64,000 nucleotides of DNA from Aegilops tauschii subsp. strangulata (Eukaryota; Streptophyta; Magnoliopsida; Poales; Poaceae). Within the stretch, counting starts at the first letter, position 1, and the number at the start of each line of letters is the position of its first letter. The notes under the pieces were generated by a model. It made no database searches and was not told where the DNA came from. It was given only the letters and a program-made list of their open reading frames with translations. Shown piece after piece: positions 12,161-22,800 of this stretch. The translations under genes were made by a program, and so were the position numbers. The stretch spans positions 356,002,267-356,066,266 of the forward strand of contig NC_053040.3 of assembly GCF_002575655.3 (NCBI RefSeq). Reading direction: 5' to 3'.

Positions 12161-14191
12161 GTATTCGTCGTACTCTTTAGGGAGTTCGGCCTCTGTCCAT
12201 TCGGCGACGAAGTCGGCCAGCACTTGAGATTTGATGGCTCGACACGACTTGTATGTTATGTCGAATGGAAGTAGCTCTATGGCCCATTTGGCGATACGTC
12301 CCGTGGCATCGCGGTTGTTAATTATGTCATTGAGTGGGACTTCGGAAGCCACCGTGATTGAACACTCCTAGAAGTAGTGTCGTAGTTTGTGAGATTCCAT
12401 GAAACTTGTGTATGCTATCTTTGGTAGTGGGGGTACCGATATTTGCATGGTGTGAGGACAGTGTATACATAGTATGCTGGCTTTTGAAGTGGGAATTTAT
12501 GTCCGTCCTGTTCTCGTTCGACAACGAGCACGGCGCTCACCACTTGATGTGTTGCCGATATGTATAGAAACATAGGTTCACCTGCATTTGGTGCGGCCAG
12601 GATTGGATTGCTTGCTAGGAGGGCTTTTATTTCCTCCAGTCCGACAGTCGCCGCGTCTGTCCATTCGAAGTTATCCGTGCGTAGTAAGAGGCGATAGAGT
12701 GGTAGTGCCTTTTCTCCTAGTGTGGAGATAAAGCGGCTTAGTGCTGCCACGCATCCTGCAGTTTTTGGACCTGTTTGAGGTCTGTTGGTATAGCCAACTG
12801 TGACAGGGCTCGGATTTTAGCCGGATTTGCTTCGATTCCTCTATTGGAAACTATGAAGCCCAGCAGTTTTCCAGCGGGGACGCCGAAGACACACTTCTCC
12901 AGGTTGAGCTTAATGTCGTATGCCCAGAGGTTGTCTAATGTGAGACGTAAATCGTCTATTAGTGTTTCGACATGCCTAGTCTTGATGACGACGTCATCAA
13001 CGTAAGCTTCTACTGTTTTGCCGATCTGTTTCTCCAGGCATGTTTGGATCATGCGTTGGTATGTCGCGCCGGCGTTCTTGAGCCCGAAGGGCATAGTATT
13101 GAAGCAGAATGGCCCGTATGGGGTAATAAATGCTGTTGCAGCTTGATCGGATTCCTTCATCTTGATTTGATGGTATTCGGAATATGCATCGAGGAAACAC
13201 AGTGAGTCGTGTCCTGCGGTGGCGTCAATGATTTGATCAATGCGGGGAAGGGGAAAAGGATCCTTAGTGCAAGACTTGTTGAGATCCTTGAAATCGACAC
13301 ATAGGCGCCAGGATTTATCCTTCTTTGGTACCATTACCAGGTTTGCCAGTCCGGATGCTTGATTTCTCTAATGAATCTGGCCTCGATGAGCTTGGCTAGC
13401 TCGTCCCCCATGGCTTGTCGCTTGGGTTCGGAAAAGCACTGCAGTGTTTGCTTGACTGGTTTGAATCCCTTTAATATGTTGAGCCTATGTTCGGCCAACT
13501 TGCTTGGGATCCCTGGCATATCCAAAGGGTGCCAGGCAAATATGTCCCAGTTTTCGCGCAGGAACTCTCGTAGTGCGACGTCAACTGTTGGGTTCAGTTG
13601 AGCTCCGATGGATGCTGTCTTCTTGGGGTCCATTGGGTGGACCTGGAATTTGACTATTTCTTTTGCTGGTTTGAATGAAGTGGATTTGGGGCGTTTGTCG
13701 AGGATCACATCATCTCTGTCCACTGTGGAGCGTAGTGCAGTTAATTCTTCGGCCACGAGGGCTTCAGATAGCGCTTCCAGGGCCAGGGATGCGGTTTTGT
13801 TTTCAGCGCGGAGTGCTGTGTCCAGATCACTGACGAGAGTGATTATGCCGTTTGGTTTGGGCATTTTGAGCTTCATATATCTATAGTGAGGTATAGCTTG
13901 GAAGCGTGTAAAAGCATCGCGCCCCAACAAGGCGTGATATCCGTTGCTGAAAGCGGCCACTTGGAAGCTTATTTCTTCGGACTGATAGTTCTCCGGCGTA
14001 CCGAATACCATGTCAAGTGTGATTTTGCCCGTGCACTGCGCCTCCCGACTAGGAATGATTCCCCGGAAGGTTGTTTTGCTTTGTTTGATGCGGCTCCTGT
14101 CTATTTCCATTTTATGGAGTGTGTCCTCATAAATGAGATTTAGTTCGCTTCCGCCGTCCATGAGGACCTTGGTGAGTTGAAACCCATCCAC
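12161..14191 (-). pseudogene. Gypsy pol, proximal part: protease, RT, RNase H start (element A)
   Basis: From 14191 leftward it shows protease (VLMDGGSELN, the D-G-G-S active-site type of this lineage; HALLGRDAFTRF) and the RT N-terminus, ending HPDWQTW at 13334. A small deletion there shifts the frame. The next frame (13334-12738) has the RT core LCVDFKDLNK, MPFGLKNAGATYQ and the catalytic YVDD near 13000. Another shift near 12745 leads to the RNase H-like region, and the final frame reads SQVLADFVAEW up to the C1 insertion. RT copies the element RNA to DNA. All core motifs are present but the frame is broken at least three times. Confidence 0.92.
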
Positions 14192-14369
14192 GATGGGCTG
14201 AGGACTAACGCGGCTAGTGCTCGTACTATTGTGTACTTTGGTTCGTCACCGGCATTCAATGTTATAGCTGTGTCATTTCATGGGTTTATTACAGCAATTT
14301 GGCAGACTTCGTCGAGCTCGCGAAGTGCCCTTTTGCGCTTGTTATTTGAAGCGAATGTCTCGAAGACTG

Positions 14370-15460
14370 TTAATACTCTTGGGTTATCGTCTTCTGGGGG
14401 TGTTGTTCCGGGGTGTCCTTGATAAGGATGCCCTCGCCGCTCTTGGCTACCCGTCGTAGTATCCAACATGCTCTAAGGCTGTGGGTTGCCACGGTATCTG
14501 TTGTTGTATGTATTTTGCATGGGCCATCGAGCCACCCTTCGAGAACGGTGCCGCGCCGGATAGCGGCTTTGTGTTTTTTGACTGTTAGACTGGGCGTGCC
14601 ACTAGGGTATGCCCTTTTCGCCTGTATGGGGAGCTTGGTTGGGACTGATGGTTCCATCGCGCAGTATTTTTGTACGATAGTTGCTAGGTCAGCAAATTTT
14701 AGTATGCGGCAACGATTGATGGCGTTGAGGATTCCTTCGTCCGTGCAATTTTTGCAGAACGTTGATATTGCGTCCTCGTCACAACAATCCTTTACCTTGT
14801 CCTTGACAAGGAGGAATCTGGCCCAGAAGTGGTGGACCTTTTCCTGAGGCTGCTGTTTATGCTCATGAGAGCCTCTATGTCCGGGTGGGTGGGTGGAATT
14901 AAATCCGAACCCCGACCTAACTAATTGTCCGGAGTCCGAAGATCTTCTAGACTGGACAGTCTGGGCTCTGGAATATCTTCTGGTTGTTTGAAACCACCGT
15001 CCGATGCTATTGTCGGAGGGCTCGATGCATCCTTTCGCAGGTAACTATCCGGCTCTTCATGAACGGCGATCCGAACATAGTCTGTCTTCAATATGGAAGA
15101 AGACTCGCCGTCCTGCGCCATGACTACCGCGATCTGGCGGGTGACCGGTGGAGGTTCGGTTCCTCCCTGATCGGTTTTAGGCCCGATCTGACCGTAATCG
15201 GTGCCGATTCCCAAAGCGGTGATGTGATCTAGGAGCTCGTTTAAGGACAAAAACTCAACTGGATCCATCTGCTTGGAGTGCTCGGAGTTGATGCGAAGGG
15301 GATTTTCGATGGCCCGAGAGGTCATCGTCGGCTCTGTGGCCAAACGGGCGATCATAGTAAAGTCGCCCAGCCGGAGGGTTTGGCCCGGGGCCAGAACTAC
15401 CCCTGCGGTAATGTTGTCTTTAATGACAAGGCGAGCCATCGAGCCTTTCGTCGAAGGCAC
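14370..15460 (-). pseudogene. gag remnants of element A
   Basis: A 179-residue frame (15460-14921) starts MPSTKGSMARLV just inside the 5' LTR and looks like the N-terminal gag leader of this family. It is not a recognised domain on its own. A second frame (14657-14370) holds a degenerate gag C-terminus with Cys/His residues. The central gag core expected between them is mostly missing or out of frame. Confidence 0.6.
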
Positions 15461-15486
15461 AGTGGAAATCTCAATGAAATCACCAA

Positions 15487-15961
15487 TGTCGGTGTCAAAA
15501 CCGGCGAATCTCGGGTAGGGGGTCCCGAACTGTGCGTCTAGGATCGATGGTAACAGGAGATGGGGGACATGATGTTTACCCAGGTTTGGGCCCTCTATAC
15601 GGAGGTAATACCCTACTTCCTGCTTGATTGATCTTGATGAATATGAGTATTACAAGAGTTGATCTACCACGAGATCGTAATGGCTAAACCCTAGAAGTCT
15701 AGCTTATGACTATGGTAATGTGTGTCCCTTCCGGACTAACCCCTCCGGTTTATATAGACACCGGGGGGATCTAGGGTTTACATGGAGTCGGTTACATAAG
15801 ATGGAATCTTTATAGTTGGTTGCCAAGCTTGCCCTCCACGCCAAGTAGAGTCCAATCCGGACACGGTGCAGTCTTCTGCCTTCATGTCTTCACAGCCCAT
15901 CAGTCTGGCCCATCGATAACAGGCCGGACGCCCGAGGATCCCTTAGTCCAGGACTCCCTCA
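15487..15961 (-). repeat. 5' LTR of element A
   Basis: 475 bp. On the minus strand it runs from TGAGGGAGTCC to ACACCGACA. It is very similar to 58685-59174 of element B. A TATA-like CTATATAAACC lies on the minus strand at about 15747-15757, as expected for an LTR promoter driving gag-pol leftward. Confidence 0.93.
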
Positions 15962-16186
15962 GCGTCCCCACTACCGCACTACATGGCCAAGCTGTGGGCG
16001 AACGGCCCGCTGGGGGAGCCCAAAGGCAGGATCGACGCCGTCAAGGTGGAAATGGAGGTGACAAGCAGCAGGGACCCCGGCGACGTCGCCGTGCAGGAGC
16101 TGACCTTCTTCACAGTTTCGCCCAAGCTGTTGGCGGGGGCTAAGCTGGTGTCACTCCACATTCAGATTGACAAGCTCACGTCCTAA
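15962..16186 (+). pseudogene. Unidentified gene fragment next to element A
   Basis: A GC-rich frame that stays open from the LTR edge to a TAA at 16184-16186, giving about 74 codons (an ATG at 15983 gives 67). It includes GRIDAVKVEMEVTS and ends SLHIQIDKLTS. I do not recognise the family. GC-rich, codon-like composition next to AT-rich sequence suggests the last exon of a host or captured gene whose upstream part was displaced by element A. It could also be part of an unknown element. Confidence 0.4.
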
Positions 16187-17382
16187 ATGATTCTACAGTG
16201 CCTTCTGTTTATCTTAGTAATATGCTAATATAGGGGTTAGCTCGGTCTACATTAGCTTATGAGATGGTGGGTTTTGGTGGCGATGCAGCAATTACCTCGA
16301 CATCAGATCAGTAGTGAAAGTAATTTCAAATAGTCGAATGGATATTTTGTGTCTGTTGGATATAAAGATCCTTTGGGTAAGAAGTAACAGCTGATATGCT
16401 TTTTTGCGAAACGGAACAGCGATAGTATAATTTTTGTTGACATGCACTAATATTTTTGAAACGGACGTCGGGCTGTAGCTAGAAGGGCGGTTGGGACGCG
16501 GCATCGGCCCATACTGCGGTGACCCCCGATTGGTACGCACCGACTGTGGATTTTCTCCCTCGCGGATGTCGACCGTGTCTACGCAGCCCTCGCCGATGTC
16601 TACCGCATCTACGCAGAACATTGTTCCCTTCCCCCAGCTGTGGGATCAGGCCGGATATGTGACCAGCGGTGTGGCCACCGTCGTTCTATGCTTGTGAAGA
16701 GAGCAACCCAAGCAAGCAGGCTTGTAGCTTAGGCTCCTGCTAGTGTATATATAGTGGTTTTCTTTTTCTCTCCATATCAACCATTTTATATTGCGTACGT
16801 TTCATTGAAGAGTGAAATGATGGTTGCTTCTTCCGACTAACTTATTGTGTGATTTGACTGCTCCTTTAGTGGCCCCTACACGTACTCCCCCTACGTGTAT
16901 GCAACAGTCACACATACACATGGACGCAAAAACGCGCGCGACACCCTAATGCATGCATGTCCGAGCACACGACGGAACACACACGGTCACGCTCAAGTGC
17001 TCAACCTACACGTGCATGCACACACATACTCAGCCAGGGTGAGCTAGTGACCGTATAAACACCGGAAAATGTATATATTGAGCGCAATGAGCATATTATG
17101 AAGTCCACTGACCGTATTTTTACAAATATACAACGACAGACAGTGTATTTATCTCGTTTGCAATTAAGCCATATTAACCGGAGAGGAGGCAGTATGGACT
17201 AGCATTACTTTGCTGTGTCCCGTCAACTTGCCGAACGAGGAGAAGCTTGCAGGACGGGAGAAGCTTGCACGCGGTGGCTCGCAGGACAAGGAGAAAATTT
17301 TGACTAATGCAAGCTCTCCCTCGCTCAGGCGGTGGGTGTGCAACAGTTAATTCGGTGTCAGATTGCCAGAAGCATACACTAT
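16187..17382. other. Intergenic DNA with duplicated segments
   Basis: No coding frame supported. It contains 16636-16810 (diverged copy near 23985-24150), 16812-16860 (partly repeated near 22390-22470) and 17165-17382 (start of a tandem duplication). A TATA-like TGTATATATAGTGG lies near 16744. Confidence 0.5.
16636..16810 (+). repeat. Diverged duplicate of 23985-24150
   Basis: Shared blocks occur in the same order in both copies: GCCGGAT with GTGACCA, GGCCACC, CTTGTG, AGCAGGC, GGCTCC, TATATAGTGG, CTTTTTCTC and TTTTATATT. Divergence is high, so the duplication is old. It may derive from a promoter region or an unknown element. Confidence 0.55.
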
Positions 17383-20300
17383 TGTAACGCCCGGATAATC
17401 AAGCTACAGTAATCCCACGCTAATGGTGCCACGTCACCACAATTACTGTTGCTAACCTCACAATGATTCAAAACCGTTCCAAAATTTAAATTCTAAATAG
17501 TGGTAAACACCCAAAGTTTTCAAAAGTCAAAACAAAAATGTTCGGTGGGTGCCAAATAAGGCATAGTTAATTATGGTGAAGTAAACGCATTTTTAGAAAA
17601 TGCCTAAATATTTTAAAATGATGTAAAACAGAAAAGAAAATAAATAAAATGAAAAGAAAGCTAACAAAAAAAAGGGAAAAGGAGCCCCCCCCCACTGGGC
17701 CGTGGCTCAACTTGGCCGAACGGCCTTGGCCCACCAGGCCACCACCTAGGCCGGCCCACGCCGCCGCCATAACCTAACACACTCCCCCCGGACCCCGAAA
17801 CCCCCACCGACACTTCCCCCCCACTCCCCCGAAAATATCCCCCTCTCTCCCACCCCGATCGGATCGGGATCGAGGAGGAGGCCGCCGCCCGTCGCCCTTC
17901 ACCGACGCCACCGCCGGTTCTGTCGCCCCCCCCTCGCCGGACCCCCTCGCCGGCCTGCTTCCCTCTACGCGCGGCGTCCCCGACCTCCACCTCGCGCCCC
18001 GCTACCACTCGCCTACCGGCAATGTGAGCCCCGCCGCCGCGCTCGTCTTCGCGCGAGCCCTTCCCCCTCTCCTACCCTCTCCCTCGCCCCCGCGCTCACC
18101 GTGGCCCTCGCGCCCATTGGCCGCGCCCGGGCTCGCCCCAGGTCGCGCCCGCGACCGCGCTCACCGCCTCCACCACCGCGCCCCACGGCCCGCCTCTGTT
18201 CGCCCTCACCACCGCCGCGGCTTGCGCGCCCCGCCCTCGGCCTCGTCGCCGCTTCGACCTGGGGGCCACGCCGTGCCGCCCCCGCGTGCTGGTCGCCGCT
18301 CGGGCTTGACCCCGCCCGCGGCGCTCGTCGCCGGGTCCGCCCGCACCACCGCCCGTCGCCCGCGCCGCACACGTGCGCCGCGCCCGCGCCCGCCTGTGGC
18401 CCCTGGGCCACTGCTAGGTGGGGCCACGCGCCCCTGAGCCACTGCCCCTGGGCCCGAACCCCCTATGGGCCACAGACAGGTGGGCCCCCGCGCCCAGAAC
18501 GTAATAAAAATGATTTAAAAAAGAATTAAATTAATAAAAATATATAAATAAATAATAAAGATAATTAATTAAGATAATTAATTAAGATAATTAATCCTGT
18601 TAATATTAACTAATTAAGATTAATTAACTTAATAACTAATTAACCTAATTAACTACTGTTAATTAGCTAACAGCCCCTGATAGGTGGGACCCACCTGTCA
18701 GGTTGACCAGGTCAACGGTCAACTGCTGACGTCATGCTGACATCATGCTGATGGATTAATTAAATTTCGAATTAAATTAATTTATTAAATTCTAAAAATG
18801 ATTTAAATCTTTAAAACTTAATATAAAATAAACCGTAGCTCGGATGGAAGAACTTTGTACATCAAAGTTGCTCAGAACGACGAGACGAATCCGAATACGT
18901 ATTCCGTTTGTCAGCCACACGTTCCTAGCATAGCGAACATGGAACTTTCCCCCTCCGGTCCGTTTGTCCGAAAACGCGAAACATCAGGAATACTTTCCCG
19001 GATGTTCCCCCCCTTCGCCGGTACCACCTACTGCCGCGTTAGGACACACCTAGCACCGCTCATTGTCATGTCACGCATCGTCATGCTTATGTTTGCATTG
19101 TATTTACTATTTCTTCCCCCCTCTTCTCTCCGGTAGACTACGAGACCGACGCTGCTGCTACCCAGTTCGACTACGGAGTTGACGACCCCTCCTACTTGCC
19201 AGAGCAACCAGGAAACCCCCCCCTTGATCACCAGATATCGCCTATTCTTCTCTATACTGCTTGCATTAGAGTAGTGTAGCATGTTACTGCTTTCCGTTAT
19301 CCTATCCTGATGCATAGCATGTCCTTGCTTCTACTGTTGTTACCTTTACCTGCAATCCTACATGCTTAGTATAGGATGCTAGTTTTCCATCAGTGGCCCT
19401 ACATTCTTGTCCGTCTGCTATGCTATACTATCGGGCCGTGATCACTTGGGCGGTGATCACGGGTATATACTTATCTACTCTATACATGATACCTGTGGTG
19501 ACTAAAGTCGGGTCGGCTCGTAGGAGTACCCGCAAGTGGATCTTTGTGGCGTAGTGACAGGGCAGGTTGAGACCGCCTAGGTGAGAGGTGGGCCTGGCCC
19601 TGGACGGCGTCCGCGGTTATTTCAACATAACACGCTTAACGAGTTCTTGGTATTTGATCTGAGTGTGGCCATTTGGTCTATACGCACTAACCAGCTACGC
19701 GGGAACAGTTATGGGCAGTCGACGTCGTGGTATCAGCCGAAGCTCTTTTTGACGTCAGCGACGGAGCGGCGCGCGCCGGATTGGACTGGAACGCCACTAG
19801 GCTAGGTCTGCTTCCGGCCGCCCTCGCAACGTGCAGGTGTGCAATGGGCGATGGGCCGAGACCCCTGCGCGCATAGGATTTAGACCGGCGTGCTAACCTC
19901 TCGGTTGAGCCTAGGTGGGGCTGCGACGTGTTGATCTTACGAGGCCGGGCAAGACCCAGGAAAGTGTGTCCGGCCAAATGGGATCGAGCATGTTGGGTTA
20001 TGTGGTGCACCCCTGCAGGGAAGTTTATCTATTCGAATAGCCGTGTCCCTCGGTAAAGGACGACCCGGAGTTGTACCTTGACCTTATGATAACTAGAACC
20101 GGATACTTAATAAAATACACCCTTCCAAGTGCCAGATACAACCCGGTGATCGCTCTCTAACAGGGCGACGAGGAGTGGATCGCCGGGTAGGATTATGCTA
20201 TGCGATGCTACTTGGAGGACTTCAATCTACCCTCTTCTACATGCTGCAAGATGGAGAAGGCCAGAAGCGTAGTCTTCGACAGGACTAGCTATCCCCCTCT

Positions 20301-21030
20301 TATTCTGGCATTCTGCAGTTCAGTCCACTGATATGCCCCTTTACACATATACCCATGCATATGTAGTGTAGCTCCTTGCTTGCGAGTACTTTGGATGAGT
20401 ACTCACGGTTGCTTTTCTCCCTCTTTTCCCACTTTCCTTTCTACCTGGTTGTCGCAACCAGATGCTGGAGTCCAGGAGCCAGACGCCACCGTCGACGACG
20501 ACTCCTACGGCACTGGAGGAGCCTACTACTACGTGCAGCCCGCTGACGACGACCAGGAGTAGTTACGAGGATCCCAGGCAGGAGGCCTGCGCCTCGTTCG
20601 ATCTGTATCCCAGTTTGTGCTAGCCTTCGTAAGGCAAACTTGTTTAACTTATGTCTGTACTCAGATGTTGTTGCTTCCGCTGACTCATCTATGATCGAGC
20701 ACTTGTATTCGAGCCCTCGAGGCCCCTGGCTTGTATTATGATGCTTGTATGACTTATTTATGTTTTAGAGTTGTGTTGTGATATCTTCCCGTGAGTCCCT
20801 GATCTTGATCGTACACATTTGCGTGCATGATTAGTGTACGGTCAAATCGGGGGCGTCACAACTATACTAGTACTATTATTGTTCCACTTCCCGAAAAGGC
20901 GAACAGCCAAGCGCAAAGTTTACTAGCACTAGTACTAATACTATAGTCTATAGAGGTACGTACTATACTAGTACTAGGAACCGGATGGAGGAGCGCCTGC
21001 ACTCTTATTATATTTTTAAAATGTGATAAA
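17165..21030 (+). repeat. Tandem duplication copy 1 (split by solo LTR)
   Basis: 17165-17382 plus 20866-21030 match 21405-21748 in order, starting AAGCCATATTAACCGG. The solo LTR is inserted within this copy. The same sequence without the LTR in copy 2 shows the empty site. Confidence 0.8.
17383..20860. mobile_element. Solo LTR, 3.5 kb (Sukkula/Erika-like)
   Basis: 3478 bp starting TGTAACGCCC and ending GGGGGCGTCACA, with short terminal inverted repeats and TG...CA ends. It is flanked by a perfect 5-bp TSD, ACTAT, at 17378-17382 and 20861-20865. There is no internal coding domain, primer site or second LTR. A GC-rich block (about 17690-18500) and an AT-rich TAATTAA block (18500-18680) are part of the LTR. 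It most likely arose by recombination between the two LTRs of a large retrotransposon. The end sequence recalls Sukkula-type large LTRs; the name is tentative. Frames inside the GC-rich block are compositional. Confidence 0.8.
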
Positions 21031-21400
21031 GCAATCTTCAACACATTTGGTTCCCTTCGAGGTTGGGTTCTCGCATGTGATAATGGAAGTTGATTGCATG
21101 GAACACTCGCCACAATTCTCGCTTAATTCTGGCTCATATCCTGTTACAAATAGGAGCGCTCGGTAATATTTCCTCTTTTTTTGTTATTCAGCATGTAAAC
21201 AGGTCAGCAAACCTTGCGGCGCATCTTTGTGCGAACCGTGCTTGCTGCGCTTTGAATGTGGCCGAGAGCTGGCTTGATGAAACACCTCTCTTCCTACTTG
21301 TTTTTTGCGCGGTAACTCGCTTCCTAGTGACCAGTGTCTTGGCTGATCGTCCTAAGAATGCTTATATATGAATAAAGCTGTCTCATTTACCCACAAAAAA
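21031..21400 (+). mobile_element. LINE 3' end fragment with A-rich tail
   Basis: A roughly 370-bp piece with a frame at 21090-21371 containing AWNTRHNSRLI and HVNRSANLAAHLCA, which is typical of the RNase H domain at the C-terminus of plant LINE-like reverse transcriptases. It stops at 21371 and is followed by ATAAAGCTGTCTC and a short tail CCCACAAAAAA. It is 5'-truncated, as LINE copies usually are. It lies exactly between the two tandem duplication copies. I see no clear TSD. Confidence 0.7.
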
Positions 21401-21404
21401 GACT

Positions 21405-21748
21405 AAGCCATATTAACCGGAAAGGAGGGAGTATGGACTAGCACTACTTTTTGGTGTGTTCTGTCAACTCGCAGAACGAGGAGAAGCTTGCAAGACAAGG
21501 TGAAGCTCGCTTATGCCTTTTGACTAATGCAACGTACCCTCGCCCAGGCGGTGGACATGCATCAGTTCATTCGGTGTCAGATTGCCAGAAGCATACACTG
21601 TAGTACCGAACATGCGGAGTACCATCATTGTTCGACTTCACGAAGAGGCGAAGAGCCAAGCGCAAGGTTTAGTAGTACGAGTAATACTACTATTAGAACC
21701 GCATGGTGGAGCCTCTGTACTCTTATTTTTTTAATCTCTGATAAAGTA
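21405..21748 (+). repeat. Tandem duplication copy 2
   Basis: Matches 17165-17382 and 20866-21030 in order, from AAGCCATATTAACCGG to a shared CTCTTATT...GATAAAG. It lacks the solo LTR. Noncoding. Confidence 0.8.
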
Positions 21749-22013
21749 CACATTTATTCCGGAGAAGGGAGAAAATGGCAGCCCAACATGTAATGATGGT
21801 ATCAATCAACCATCCTCGAATATATCTTGGCCTCCGTGCGAGCCCGTCTGTGTGTTCTCGCTCCTCGTCTCTCTCAAGGAACGGCGGGTTGGCCATTTTG
21901 CCATCAATTGAGATCAGTTTGCTCACACTCCGGTCCTACATGTCAGTGATATGCCAAGAGGAGGTGTGTTGACCGACTGGCCATACGCGTACTTGGTTTT
22001 GCACCTTCATACT

Positions 22014-22186
22014 ACTCCTCCCTCCGTCACAGTTTACAGGGCGCGCTTCATTATGATGCATTAATCTCAATGCATTTCCACCACCAGAGAGTCTTTAGAC
22101 ACATTTGGTTTAATGCTTAATTAGTTAGGGCGTGGTAACCGCAATCAAGTCCACAATTTTCTCTCGATGTACTACGGAGTGGAGTA
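22014..22186. mobile_element. Stowaway-type MITE
   Basis: About 173 bp. The left end is CTCCTCCCTCCGT and the right end is the degenerate complement ACGGAGTGGAGTA, with TA at the flanks. These are Tc1/Mariner-derived Stowaway features. No coding capacity. Confidence 0.65.
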
Positions 22187-22521
22187 AGTGCATGCATGTG
22201 TGTACCCGGGGTGGAAGCACTGCATGCATGTGTGTACGCATTATTTCCTCTAGTAATAGACGCCATGCTATAACTACCAATGCTATTTTTCAGGCCGATC
22301 GCTAGTCGCCTTGGTCCCAGAGATTTTTTCTTTTTCTGAAGCGCGCTCTATAAACAGTGACAGATGGAGTAGTATGAGCGGATTCAAAGAAAAGCGTATT
22401 GATGGTTGCTTCTTCCGAGCAACTTACAGTGGGAAAGGTGGGACTTATGATTTGATTGCTCATTACTCACTATTAATGCGGTGCAACGACCGGGCTGAGT
22501 CTCCCATGCAGCTGTGCACTA

Positions 22522-22800
22522 CCCCCTTGGTTCTTAAATATACTCCGGAGTATTTGTCTTTCTAGAGATATTTGTCTTTTTAGAGATTCAAATGGACTAG
22601 TACATACGAATGTATATAGACATATTTTAGAGTATAGATTCACTCATTTTTCTCCGTATGTAGTCACTTGTTGAAATCTCTAGAAAGACAAATATTTAGG
22701 AACAGAGGGAGTACACATACGAAGCAAAATGAGTGAATCTACACTCTAAAATATGCCCATTTGAAATTTGTAAAAAGACAAATATTTAGGAATGAAGGAG
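22522..22800. mobile_element. Stowaway MITE (Thalos-like) plus partial second copy
   Basis: 22522-22711 has inverted arms around TCTTAAATA...ATATTTAGGAACAGAGGGAG, with TA at both sides (22520-22521 and 22712-22713). A partial second copy of the same family follows directly (22714-22800). It repeats the GAGTGAATCTACACTCTAAA arm and ends ATTTAGGAATGAAGGAG, so one element lies in or beside another. Confidence 0.75.

Larger units (their letters stand above)
1..15961 (-). mobile_element. Gypsy LTR retrotransposon A (Fatima-like), 3' end outside window
   Basis: Minus-strand Ty3/Gypsy element. Reading leftward it has a 5' LTR (15487-15961), gag remnants, protease, RT, RNase H and integrase ending at 2365, then a convergent plus-strand gene running off the left edge. 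The order PR-RT-RH-INT is the Gypsy order. The 3' LTR lies outside the window, so the TSD cannot be confirmed; the right flank begins GCGTC. Element C1 (4160-12160) is inserted in the RNase H region. Removing C1 with one 5-bp target copy restores an open frame across the join. Several frameshifts mean this copy is dead. The name Fatima-like rests on the remembered LTR start TGAGGGAGTCC and on the antisense gene, so it is tentative. Confidence 0.9.

Noticed and set aside
17661..18530. Long GC-rich frames on both strands
   Set aside because: They lie inside the solo LTR, overlap each other in opposite frames and consist of Pro/Arg/Ala runs, so they are compositional.
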